A DNA stretch of 64,000 nt from Procambarus clarkii (lineage: Eukaryota > Arthropoda > Malacostraca > Decapoda > Cambaridae). This document shows, one piece after another, positions 39,101 through 51,392 of this stretch; positions within the stretch are counted from its first letter, which is position 1; each line of letters starts with the position of its first letter. Position numbers and translations under genes: made by a program. The DNA is taken from NCBI RefSeq assembly GCF_040958095.1, contig NC_091219.1:25267702-25331701 (forward strand), written 5' to 3'. The notes below the pieces were generated by a model. That model was not told the DNA's origin and did not search any database. It saw only the letters and a list, made by a program, of their open reading frames with translations.

Positions 39101-40368
39101 TGTCCTGCCATGAGAGTCAAACCCAGGCTATTTCGGTTGTGAACTGACACAAATGCCCATATCCTCAATTGTTGAAACTTGAGGATACTCTCGGGTTTTA
39201 TATAAGAATTTCATATTTACCTATTTGCTGCTAAGTGTATGAAGGCACTGAGTAAAGGTTAATGTGCCTGAATTAATGTTGTGTACTGCCATGGCAATCA
39301 AACCCATGCCATTTAGGTTGTGAACCGATTTATTGGCCAATGATGTATCGAGGGTATTCTCAGAGTTTTAGGAGTACAGTACTTCCATGTACCATATACC
39401 TGTTTACTGCTAGGTATTCACAGGAAACAATTCTGTCCTGCCAAGTGAATCAAACTCAGGCATTTTTGTAATGCCTGAATTAATGTCTTATACTGCCTTG
39501 GGAATCAAACCCATATCATTTTGGATGTGAACTGATTTAATGGCTCTTGATGTATCGAGGGTATTCTCAGTTTTTAGGAGTACAGTACTTGCATGTATAC
39601 CTGTTTACTGCTAGGTATTCACAGGATACAAGTGTCCGTTCTGCCATGGGAATCAAACTCGGGCATTGCTGCTTGTGAGCCAAATTACTGTGCTACAGGA
39701 ATTAATGTGTCAACTAGGTTTGGTAAAACTTAGCTTTTGAATCTCTTGACATTTTACAAACTGGTTTTAAAGTTCTGACTGGCTGGTTGGGTTTAAGCTT
39801 TTTACAAACCCATAATGCCTGAATTAATTTTTTATGCTGCCATGGGAATCAAACCCATGCCATTTTGGATGTGAACTGATTTAATGGCCCTATCAAGGGT
39901 ATTCCGAGTTTTTTAGGAGTACGGTACTTCCATGTATACCTGTTTACTGCTAGGTATTTACAGGAAACATGTATCTGTCCTGCCATGGAAATTAAACCCC
40001 AGGCATTGCTGCTTGTGAACCAAATTACTGTACTACAGGATTCAATGTGCCAACTAGGTTTGGTAATAAAGCTTAGCTTTTGAATCTCTGACATTTTACC
40101 CACTGGTTTTAAGGTTCTGACTTTGACTGGTTGGGTTTAAGCTTTTTTGCTTCAATAATATCTTCTTGGAGCTAATAATTTTAATTGGCCTGCAGTTTTT
40201 TTTTTACGCAGTGCCATGTGATGCTTCACTATTTTGAGTGAGACATGGTTTTCCCATTGTCTCCTGGTTTTAACTTGCAAGGGCTTGGACACAAGCACCT
40301 TCTCACTATTGGGACATCATTTTAGAGAACTAAATTTGTTTGCTCCCTCATGACTTGCATCCTATATT
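36153..40368 (+). repeat. Diverged left edge of the SINE-like satellite
   Basis: About fifteen monomers of 140-190 bp are seen, each with variants of ctgccatgggaatcaaaccc followed by tttcggttgtgaactga and tggcccatgat, and preceded by acctatttgctgctaggt. A unit corresponding to the later 2.79-kb repeat is visible from about 37720, but it differs at many positions and has indels. Open frames here are incidental. Confidence 0.85.
38010..38150 (+). other. Hairpin-rich island, diverged copy
   Basis: gataacctagcaatcattgt, cgtggtttagggttccac and a long stem CCAGCCCA (38110-38117) / TGGGCTGG (38139-38146). In the later copies the third pair of this stem is G-C rather than A-T, with both sides changed together. 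The TTCG hairpin found in later copies is absent here. Confidence 0.65.
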
Positions 40369-43036
40369 GTGAAAAATTATCACAATAGTTCAAGCTTTAT
40401 GCTTATAACCTTGTCGTTGACAAGAAGCCTTTCTATATGGAGGCACATTCTTATTTTTATTTTATTATTTTTAGTTTACACCATTTTACATGCATGTGAT
40501 TTCCTTGGATTCTCTTGGTTATCCATGTATGGCACTTATTATTTTCTTTACTGTTTATTTAACCATTAATTTATTTTAAGTTTTGCATTAATTTTTATTT
40601 TCACCAACCCCGTCACTCCTTGTGGGTGGCCGTCAGCATATCGCCTTCGGGCGAGCATGATTCACGGTGATAACCTAGCTATCATCGGGAATCCCAAAGT
40701 AACCTTCGGTGCGTGGTTTAGGGTTCCACGTAACGTCGAAGCAGTGTTTTCGACGGACGATTAACCCTGGTCCGGCCCAATAGTCGCAGACCTCATCGTG
40801 GTGGGCCGGTGAACATGGAATATCACATTGTTGTTAGGGTATTCCATGGCCAACTTGCGACTATTAGTTAGCTATTTTTGTCGAGCATGGAATATCACAT
40901 TACTGTACTTATTCCATGGCCAACTTATGACTATTAGTTAGCTAATTTTATCAATGTTTTATACGTATAAAATTTTTTGTAATGTATCGCAATACTTACT
41001 ATACATTATATTAATGTTTTACACAAATTGTTGTTAAATATGAAATGTTGAGATTGTTTACTGTTGTATAAATTTATTACTTTTGCACTTTTACTGAACA
41101 TTGCCAAAGTTTGTATGGTATGTGTAGGAATCTTTCTTTACCTTTGTAAATATTATATTTATTTATTATTTGCAGCTGAATTTGTTTTGTAATTAAGATA
41201 TTATTTTGTTGCATTCATTACTGAAATGTCATTTTTTACATGTGCTCCTTTAATTGGTTGTGTGTGTATTAAAACAAACTGCTCAAGTTGTAAATTTTTA
41301 AACATTGAGGGCATTTTGTTATTTTACATAAAAAATTTCATCTTACTGCTAGGTGTACACAGGCATCCAGTGAAAGTAAACATGCCTGATTAAGTGCCTA
41401 TCCTGCCATGGGAATCAAACCCATGTTCTTTTGGTTTTGAACTGACTTGATGGCTGGGAATGATAATTTTAAAACATTCCGGGTACTCTCAGGTTCTAAG
41501 GAGTAATTTCATACTGACATTTTTGCTGCTAGGTATACATAGGCACTGAGTGAAAGTAAACGTGCCCGATTAGGTGTTTGTCCAGCCGTGGGAATCAAAC
41601 CTAGACCAGTTTGGTTGTGAACTGACTTGATGGCCCATGATGAAAATTGTTAGGCAATGAGGGTATTTCCCAGATTTTAGGGAGTAACTTCATATTCATC
41701 TATTTACTGGTAAATGTATATAGGCACCGAGTGAAAGGTAGTGTGCCCGAATAAATATCTGTCCTGCCATGGGAGTCAAACCCAGGCTATTTCGGTTGTG
41801 AACCGACACAAATGCCCATATCCTCAATTGTTGAAACTTGAGGATATTCTCGGGTTTTATTGAGTAATTTCATAGTTACCTATTTGCTGCTAGGTGTATG
41901 AAGGCACTGAGTAAAGGTTAATGTGCCTGTATTAATGTCATACGCTGCCATGGGAATCAAACCCATGCCATTTCGGGTGTGAACCGATTTATTGCCCATT
42001 GATGTATCGAGAGTATTCTCGTTTTTTTTAGGAGTACAATATTTCCATGTACCGTATACCTGTTTACTGCTAGGTATTCACAGTAAACAAGTGTCCGTCC
42101 TGCCATGGGAATCAAACCCAGGCATTTTTGTAATGCCTGAATTAATGTCTTATACAGTACTGCCTTGGCAATCAAACCCATGCCATTTTGGATGTGAACT
42201 GATTTAATGGCTCTTGATGTATCGAAGGTAGTCTCAGCTTTTTAGGAGTACAGTACTTGCATGTATACCTGTTTACTGCTAGGTATTCACAGGAAACAAG
42301 TGTCCATTCTGCCATGGGAATCAAACTCGGGCATTGCTGCTTGTGAACCAAATTACTGTGCTACAGGAATTAATGTGACAACTAGGTTCGGTAAAACTTA
42401 GCTTTTGAATCTCTTGACATTTTACAAACTGGTTTTGAAGTTTTGACTGGCTGGTTGGGTTTAAGCTTTTTACAAACCCATAATGCCTGAATTAATTTCT
42501 TATGCTGCCATGGGAATCAAACCCATGCCATTTTGGATGTGAACTGATTTAATGGCCCTATCAAGGGTATTCTGAGTTTTTTAGGAGTTCGGTACTTCCA
42601 TGTATACCTGTTTACTGCTAGGTATTTACAGGAAACATGTATCTGTCCTGCCATGGAAATTAAACCCCAGGCATTGCTGCTTGTGAACCAAATTACTGTA
42701 CTACAGGATTCAATGTGCCAACTAGGTTTGATAATAAAGCTTAGCTTTTGAATCTCTTGACATTTTACCCACTGGTTTTAAGGTTCTGACTTTGACTGGT
42801 TGGGTTTAAGCTTTTTTGCTTCAATAATATCTTCTTGGAGCCAATAATTTTAATTGGCCTGCAGTTTTTTTTTACGCAGTGCCATGTGATGCTTCACTAT
42901 TTTGAGTGAGACATGGTTTTCCCATTGTCTCCTGGTTTTAACTTGCAAGGGCTTGGACACAATCACCTTCTCACTATTGGGACATCATTTTAGAGAACTA
43001 AATTTGTTTGCTCCCTCATGACTTGCATCCTATATT
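40369..43036 (+). repeat. Higher-order repeat copy 1 (2668 bp, diverged)
   Basis: Boundaries are set at an arbitrary phase point (the start of aaaaattatcacaatagttc). This copy is shorter by about 118 bp than the rest and has fewer of the 141-bp monomers. It is intermediate in similarity between the left edge and the homogeneous copies. Confidence 0.88.
40602..40812 (+). other. Hairpin-rich GC island of the higher-order repeat
   Basis: Stems in order: TCGCC-TTCG-GGCGA (40641-40654), GTGATA..TATCAT, GTGG..CCAC, CGTCGAA..TTCGACG, and CCGGCCCA (40772-40779) / TGGGCCGG (40802-40809). It is far more GC-rich than the rest of the repeat, and the same block recurs once per period (long stem starting 43441, 46224 and so on). 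It does not match rRNA, U-snRNA, tRNA or hammerhead patterns I know. Whether it is transcribed is unknown. Confidence 0.7.
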
Positions 43037-45820
43037 GTGAAAAATTATCACAATAGTTCAAGCTTTATGCTTATAACCTTGTCGTTGACAAGAAGCCTTT
43101 CTATATGGAGGCACATTCTTATTTTTATTTTATTATTTTTAGTTTACACCATTTTACATGCATGTGATTTCCTTGGATTCTCTTGGTTATCCATGTATGG
43201 CACTTATTATTTTCTTTTACTGTTTATTTAACCATTAATTTATTTTAAGTTTTGCATTAATTTTTATTTTCACCAACCCCGTCACTCCTTGTGGGTGGCC
43301 ATCAGCATATCGCCTTCGGGCGAGCATGATTCACGGTGATAACCTAGCTATCATCGGGAATCCCAAAGTAACCTTCGGTGCGTGGTTTAGGGTTCCACGT
43401 AACGTCGAAGCAGTGTTTTCGACGGACGATTAACCCTGGTCCGGCCCAATAGTCGCAGACCTCATCGTGGTGGGCCGGTGAACATGGAATATCACATTGT
43501 TGTTAGGGTATTCCATGGCCAACTTGCGACTTAGTTAGCTATTTTTGTTGAACATGGAATGTCACACTACTGTACATATTCCATGGCCAACTTAATTAAG
43601 ACTATTAGTTAGCTAATTTTGTCAATGTTTTTTATACGTAACAATTTTTATAATGTACCTCAATAGAGTACTTACTATGTTTTATATTAATGTTTTACAC
43701 AAAATGTTGTTAAATATGAAATGCTATGATTGTTTACTGTTGTAAATAAGTTTATTACTTTTGCACTTTTACTGACCATTGTCAAAGTTTGTATGATATG
43801 TGTAGGAATCTTTCTTGACCTTTGTAAATATTATGTTTATTTATTATTTGCAGCTGAAGCTGTTTTGTAATTAGGGTATTATTTTGTTACATTCATTACT
43901 GAAATGTCAATTTTACATGTACTCCTATAATTGCTTGTGTGTATTAAAACAAACTGCTCGAGTTGCCAATTTTTAAACATTGAGGGCATTTTGTTTTTTT
44001 ACATAAAAAATTTCATCTTACTGCTAGGTGTACACAGGCATCCAGTGAAAGTAAACATGTCTGATAAAGTGCGTATCCTGCCATGGGAATCAAACCCATG
44101 CTCTTTCGGTTTTCGACTGACTTGATGGCCGGGAATGATAATTTTTAAACATTCCGGGTACTCTCAGGTTCTGAGGAGTAATTTCATATTGACATTTTTG
44201 CTGCTAGGTATACATAGGCACTGAGTGAAGGTAAACGTGCCCGATTAAGTGTTTGTCCAGCCGTGGGAATCAAACCCAGACCATTTTGGTTGTGAACTGA
44301 CTTGATGGCCCGTGATGAAAATTGTTAGGCAATGAGGGCATTTCCCAGATTTTAGGGAGTAACTTCATATTAAATCTATTTATTGCTAATTGTATATAGG
44401 CACCGAGTGAAAGGTAGTGTGCCCGAATAATTAAGTGTCTGTCCTGCCATGGGAGTCAAACCCAGGCTATTTCGGTTGTGAACTGATACGAATGCCCATA
44501 TCCTTAATTGTTGAAACTTGAGGAAATTCTTGGGTTTTATTGAACAATTTCATACTTGTACCTATGTGCTGTTAGGTGTATGAAGGCACCGAGTAAAGGT
44601 TAATGTGCCTGAATTAATGTCATAAGCTGCCATAGGAATCAAACCCATGCCATTTCGGATGTGAACCGATTTATTGGCCATTGATGTATCGAGGGTATTC
44701 TCGTTTTTTTTAGGAGTACAGTACTTCCATGTACCATATACGTGTTTACTGCTAGGTATTCACAGGAAAGAAGTGTCCGTCTTGCCATGGGAATCAAACC
44801 CATGTCATTTCAGATGTGAACCAATTTATTGGCCACTGATGTATCTTTTTTTAGGAGTACAGTACTTCCATGTACCATATACGTGTTTACTGCTAGGTAT
44901 TCACAGGAAACAAGTGTCCGTCCTGCCATGGGAATCAAACTCATGCCATTTCAGATGTGAACCGATTTATTGGTCCCTGATGTATCTTTTTTTAGGAGTA
45001 CAGTACTTCCATGTACCATATACGTGTTTACTGCTAGGTATTCACGGGAAACAAGTGTCTGTCCTGCCATGGGAACCAAACTCTTGCCATTTCGGATGTG
45101 AACCGATTTATTGGTCACTGATGTATCCTTTTTTTAGGAGTACAGTACTTCCATGTACCATATAAGTGTTTACTGCTAGGTATTCACAGGAAACAAGTGT
45201 CCGTCCTGCCATGGGAATCAAAGCCAGGCATTTTTGTAATGCCTGAATTACAGGCATAATGACGTCTTATACAGTACTGCCTTGGGAATCAAACCCATGC
45301 CATTTTGGATGGGAACTGACTTAATGGCCCCTTGATGTATCGAGGGTATTCTCAGTTTTTTTGGAGTACTGTACAGTACTTCCATGTATACCTGTTTACT
45401 GCTACGTATGTTCAGGAAACAAGTGTCTTGTCCTACCATGGGAATCAAACCCAGGCATTGCTGCTTGTGAACCAAATTACTGTGCCACAGGATTCAATAT
45501 GCCAACTAGGTTTGATAATAAAGCTTAGCTTTTGAATCTCTGACATTTTACCCACTGGTTTTAAGGTTCTGACTTTGACTGGTTGGGTTTAAGCTTTTTT
45601 GCTTCAATAATATCTTCTTGGAGCTAATAATTTTAATTGGCCTGCAGTTTTTTTTTTACGCAGTGCCATGTGATGCTTCACTATTTTGAGTGAGACATGG
45701 TTTTCCCATTGTCTCCTGGTTTTAACTTGCAAGGGCTTGGACACAAGCACCTTCTCACTATTGGGACATCATTTTAGAGAACTAAATTTGTTTGCTCCCT
45801 CATGACTTGCATCCTATATT
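43037..45820 (+). repeat. Higher-order repeat copy 2 (2784 bp)
   Basis: Nearly identical to later copies but with private differences: gtggccatcagc in place of gtggccgtcagc, an extra T near 43215, tggtccctgatg near 44992, and a 20-bp shorter spacer between the two palindromic 85-bp units near 43530. Confidence 0.92.
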
Positions 45821-48606
45821 GTGAAAAATTATCACAATAGTTCAAGCTTTATGCTTATAACCTTGTCGTTGACAAGAAGCCTTTCTATATGGAGGCACAT
45901 TCTTATTTTTATTTTATTATTTTTAGTTTACACCATTTTACATGCATGTGATTTCCTTGGATTCTCTTGGTTATCCATGTATGGCACTTATTATTTTCTT
46001 TACTGTTTATTTAACCATTAATTTATTTTAAGTTTTGCATTAATTTTTATTTTCACCAACCCCGTCACTCCTTGTGGGTGGCCGTCAGCATATCGCCTTC
46101 GGGCGAGCATGATTCACGGTGATAACCTAGCTATCATCGGGAATCCCAAAGTAACCTTCGGTGCGTGGTTTAGGGTTCCACGTAACGTCGAAGCAGTGTT
46201 TTCGACGGACGATTAACCCTGGTCCGGCCCAATAGTCGCAGACCTCATCGTGGTGGGCCGGTGAACATGGAATATCACATTGTTGTTAGGGTATTCCATG
46301 GCCAACTTGCGACTATTAGTTAGCTATTTTTGTCGAGCATGGAATATCACACTACTGTACATATTCCATGGCCAACTTAATTAAGACTATTAGTTAGCTA
46401 ATTTTGTCAATGTTTTTTATACGTAACAATTTTTATAATGTACCTCAATAGAGTACTTACTATGTTTTATATTAATGTTTTACACAAAATGTTGTGTAAA
46501 TATGAAATGCTATGATTGTTTACTGTTGTAAATAAGTTTATTAGTTTTGCACTTTTACTGACCATTGTCAAAGTTTGTATGATATGTGTAGGAATCTTTC
46601 TTGACCTTTGTAAATATTATGTTTATTTATTATTTGCAGCTGAAGCTGTTTTGTAATTAGGGTATTATTTTGTTACATTCATTACTGAAATGTCAATTTT
46701 ACATGTACTCCTATAATTGCTTGTGTGTATTAAAACAAACTGCTCGAGTTGCCAATTTTTAAACATTGAGGGCATTTTGTTTTTTTACATAAAAAATTTC
46801 ATCTTACTGCTAGGTGTACACAGGCATCCAGTGAAAGTAAACATGTCTGATAAAGTGCGTATCCTGCCATGGGAATCAAACCCATGCTCTTTCGGTTTTC
46901 GACTGACTTGATGGCCGGGAATGATAATTTTTAAACATTCCGGGTACTCTCAGGTTCTGAGGAGTAATTTCATATTGACATTTTTGCTGCTAGGTATACA
47001 TAGGCACTGAGTGAAGGTAAACGTGCCCGATTAAGTGTTTGTCCAGCCGTGGGAATCAAACCCAGACCATTTTGGTTGTGAACTGACTTGATGGCCCGTG
47101 ATGAAAATTGTTAGGCAATGAGGGCATTTCCCAGATTTTAGGGAGTAACTTCATATTAAATCTATTTATTGCTAATTGTATATAGGCACCGAGTGAAAGG
47201 TAGTGTGCCCGAATAATTAAGTGTCTGTCCTGCCATGGGAGTCAAACCCAGGCTATTTCGGTTGTGAACTGATACGAATGCCCATATCCTTAATTGTTGA
47301 AACTTGAGGAAATTCTTGGGTTTTATTGAACAATTTCATACTTGTACCTATGTGCTGTTAGGTGTATGAAGGCACCGAGTAAAGGTTAATGTGCCTGAAT
47401 TAATGTCATAAGCTGCCATAGGAATCAAACCCATGCCATTTCGGATGTGAACCGATTTATTGGCCATTGATGTATCGAGGGTATTCTCGTTTTTTTTAGG
47501 AGTACAGTACTTCCATGTACCATATACGTGTTTACTGCTAGGTATTCACAGGAAAGAAGTGTCCGTCTTGCCATGGGAATCAAACCCATGTCATTTCAGA
47601 TGTGAACCAATTTATTGGCCACTGATGTATCTTTTTTTAGGAGTACAGTACTTCCATGTACCATATACGTGTTTACTGCTAGGTATTCACAGGAAACAAG
47701 TGTCCGTCCTGCCATGGGAATCAAACTCATGCCATTTCAGATGTGAACCGATTTATTGGTCACTGATGTATCTTTTTTTAGGAGTACAGTACTTCCATGT
47801 ACCATATACGTGTTTACTGCTAGGTATTCACGGGAAACAAGTGTCTGTCCTGCCATGGGAACCAAACTCTTGCCATTTCGGATGTGAACCGATTTATTGG
47901 TCACTGATGTATCCTTTTTTTAGGAGTACAGTACTTCCATGTACCATATAAGTGTTTACTGCTAGGTATTCACAGGAAACAAGTGTCCGTCCTGCCATGG
48001 GAATCAAAGCCAGGCATTTTTGTAATGCCTGAATTACAGGCATTATGACGTCTTATACAGTACTGCCTTGGGAATCAAACCCATGCCATTTTGGATGGGA
48101 ACTGACTTAATGGCCCCTTGATGTATCGAGGGTATTCTCAGTTTTTTTGGAGTACTGTACAGTACTTCCATGTATACCTGTTTACTGCTACGTATGTTCA
48201 GGAAACAAGTGTCTTGTCCTACCATGGGAATCAAACCCAGGCATTGCTGCTTGTGAACCAAATTACTGTGCCACAGGATTCAATATGCCAACTAGGTTTG
48301 ATAATAAAGCTTAGCTTTTGAATCTCTGACATTTTACCCACTGGTTTTAAGGTTCTGACTTTGACTGGTTGGGTTTAAGCTTTTTTGCTTCAATAATATC
48401 TTCTTGGAGCTAATAATTTTAATTGGCCTGCAGTTTTTTTTTTACGCAGTGCCATGTGATGCTTCACTATTTTGAGTGAGACATGGTTTTCCCATTGTCT
48501 CCTGGTTTTAACTTGCAAGGGCTTGGACACAAGCACCTTCTCACTATTGGGACATCATTTTAGAGAACTAAATTTGTTTGCTCCCTCATGACTTGCATCC
48601 TATATT
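45821..48606 (+). repeat. Higher-order repeat copy 3 (2786 bp)
   Basis: Ten monomers with the ccatgggaatcaaac core lie at about 46868, 47047, 47230, 47415, 47572, 47711, 47850, 47995, 48070 and 48225. Two ~72-bp units with CATGGAATA/TATTCCATG hairpins lie at 46266-46300 and 46338-46370. Private mark: ggcattatgacg near 48040. Confidence 0.94.
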
Positions 48607-51392
48607 GTGAAAAATTATCACAATAGTTCAAGCTTTATGCTTATAACCTTGTCGTTGACAAGAAGCCTTTCTATATGGAGGCACATTCTTATTTTTATTT
48701 TATTATTTTTAGTTTACACCATTTTACATGCATGTGATTTCCTTGGATTCTCTTGGTTATCCATGTATGGCACTTATTATTTTCTTTACTGTTTATTTAA
48801 CCATTAATTTATTTTAAGTTTAGCATTAATTTTTATTTTCACCAACCCCGTCACTCCTTGTGGGTGGCCGTCAGCATATCGCCTTCGGGCGAGCATGATT
48901 CACGGTGATAACCTAGCTATCATCGGGAATCCCAAAGTAACCTTCGGTGCGTGGTTTAGGGTTCCACGTAACGTCGAAGCAGTGTTTTCGACGGACGATT
49001 AACCCTGGTCCGGCCCAATAGTCGCAGACCTCATCGTGGTGGGCCGGTGAACATGGAATATCACATTGTTGTTAGGGTATTCCATGGCCAACTTGCGACT
49101 ATTAGTTAGCTATTTTTGTCGAGCATGGAATATCACACTACTGTACATATTCCATGGCCAACTTAATTAAGACTATTAGTTAGCTAATTTTGTCAATGTT
49201 TTTTATACGTAACAATTTTTATAATGTACCTCAATAGAGTACTTACTATGTTTTATATTAATGTTTTACACAAAATGTTGTGTAAATATGAAATGCTATG
49301 ATTGTTTACTGTTGTAAATAAGTTTATTAGTTTTGCACTTTTACTGACCATTGTCAAAGTTTGTATGATATGTGTAGGAATCTTTCTTGACCTTTGTAAA
49401 TATTATGTTTATTTATTATTTGCAGCTGAAGCTGTTTTGTAATTAGGGTATTATTTTGTTACATTCATTACTGAAATGTCAATTTTACATGTACTCCTAT
49501 AATTGCTTGTGTGTATTAAAACAAACTGCTCGAGTTGCCAATTTTTAAACATTGAGGGCATTTTGTTTTTTTACATAAAAAATTTCATCTTACTGCTAGG
49601 TGTACACAGGCATCCAGTGAAAGTAAACATGTCTGATAAAGTGCGTATCCTGCCATGGGAATCAAACCCATGCTCTTTCGGTTTTCGACTGACTTGATGG
49701 CCGGGAATGATAATTTTTAAACATTCCGGGTACTCTCAGGTTCTGAGGAGTAATTTCATATTGACATTTTTGCTGCTAGGTATACATAGGCACTGAGTGA
49801 AGGTAAACGTGCCCGATTAAGTGTTTGTCCAGCCGTGGGAATCAAACCCAGACCATTTTGGTTGTGAACTGACTTGATGGCCCGTGATGAAAATTGTTAG
49901 GCAATGAGGGCATTTCCCAGATTTTAGGGAGTAACTTCATATTAAATCTATTTATTGCTAAGTGTATATAGGCACCGAGTGAAAGGTAGTGTGCCCGAAT
50001 AATTAAGTGTCTGTCCTGCCATGGGAGTCAAACCCAGGCTATTTCGGTTGTGAACTGATACGAATGCCCATATCCTTAATTGTTGAAACTTGAGGAAATT
50101 CTTGGGTTTTATTGAACAATTTCATACTTGTACCTATGTGCTGTTAGGTGTATGAAGGCACCGAGTAAAGGTTAATGTGCCTGAATTAATGTCATAAGCT
50201 GCCATAGGAATCAAACCCATGCCATTTCGGATGTGAACCGATTTATTGGCCATTGATGTATCGAGGGTATTCTCGTTTTTTTTAGGAGTACAGTACTTCC
50301 ATGTACCATATTCGTGTTTACTGCTAGGTATTCACAGGAAAGAAGTGTCCGTCTTGCCATGGGAATCAAACCCATGTCATTTCAGATGTGAACCAATTTA
50401 TTGGCCACTGATGTATCTTTTTTTAGGAGTACAGTACTTCCATGTACCATATACGTGTTTACTGCTAGGTATTCACAGGAAACAAGTGTCCGTCCTGCCA
50501 TGGGAATCAAACTCATGCCATTTCAGATGTGAACCGATTTATTGGTCACTGATGTATCTTTTTTTAGGAGTACAGTACTTCCATGTACCATATACGTGTT
50601 TACTGCTAGGTATTCACGGGAAACAAGTGTCTGTCCTGCCATGGGAACCAAACTCTTGCCATTTCGGATGTGAACCGATTTATTGGTCACTGATGTATCC
50701 TTTTTTTAGGAGTACAGTACTTCCATGTACCATATAAGTGTTTACTGCTAGGTATTCACAGGAAACAAGTGTCCGTCCTGCCATGGGAATCAAAGCCAGG
50801 CATTTTTGTAATGCCTGAATTACAGGCATAATGACGTCTTATACAGTACTGCCTTGGGAATCAAACCCATGCCATTTTGGATGGGAACTGACTTAATGGC
50901 CCCTTGATGTATCGAGGGTATTCTCAGTTTTTTTGGAGTACTGTACAGTACTTCCATGTATACCTGTTTACTACTACGTATGTTCAGGAAACAAGTGTCT
51001 TGTCCTACCATGGGAATCAAACCCAGGCATTGCTGCTTGTGAACCAAATTACTGTGCCACAGGATTCAATATGCCAACTAGGTTTGATAATAAAGCTTAG
51101 CTTTTGAATCTCTGACATTTTACCCACTGGTTTTAAGGTTCTGACTTTGACTGGTTGGGTTTAAGCTTTTTTGCTTCAATAATATCTTCTTGGAGCTAAT
51201 AATTTTAATTGGCCTGCAGTTTTTTTTTTACGCAGTGCCATGTGATGCTTCACTATTTTGAGTGAGACATGGTTTTCCCATTGTCTCCTGGTTTTAACTT
51301 GCAAGGGCTTGGACACAAGCACCTTCTCACTATTGGGACATCATTTTAGAGAACTAAATTTGTTTGCTCCCTCATGACTTGCATCCTATATT
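48607..51392 (+). repeat. Higher-order repeat copy 4 (2786 bp)
   Basis: Private marks: agtttagcatt near 48820, ccatattcgtg near 50309 and tttactactacg near 50968. From this copy onward gctaagtgtata replaces gctaattgtata. Confidence 0.94.

Noticed and set aside
40602-40812. rRNA, snRNA or hammerhead ribozyme identity for the GC island
   Set aside because: No match to rRNA or U-snRNA landmarks I know, and the hammerhead core CTGATGA..GAAA is absent.
43931-44125. 64-codon frame repeated in every higher-order unit (MLVCIKTN..)
   Set aside because: It is incidental to satellite repetition, runs into the SINE-like monomer, and has no domain.
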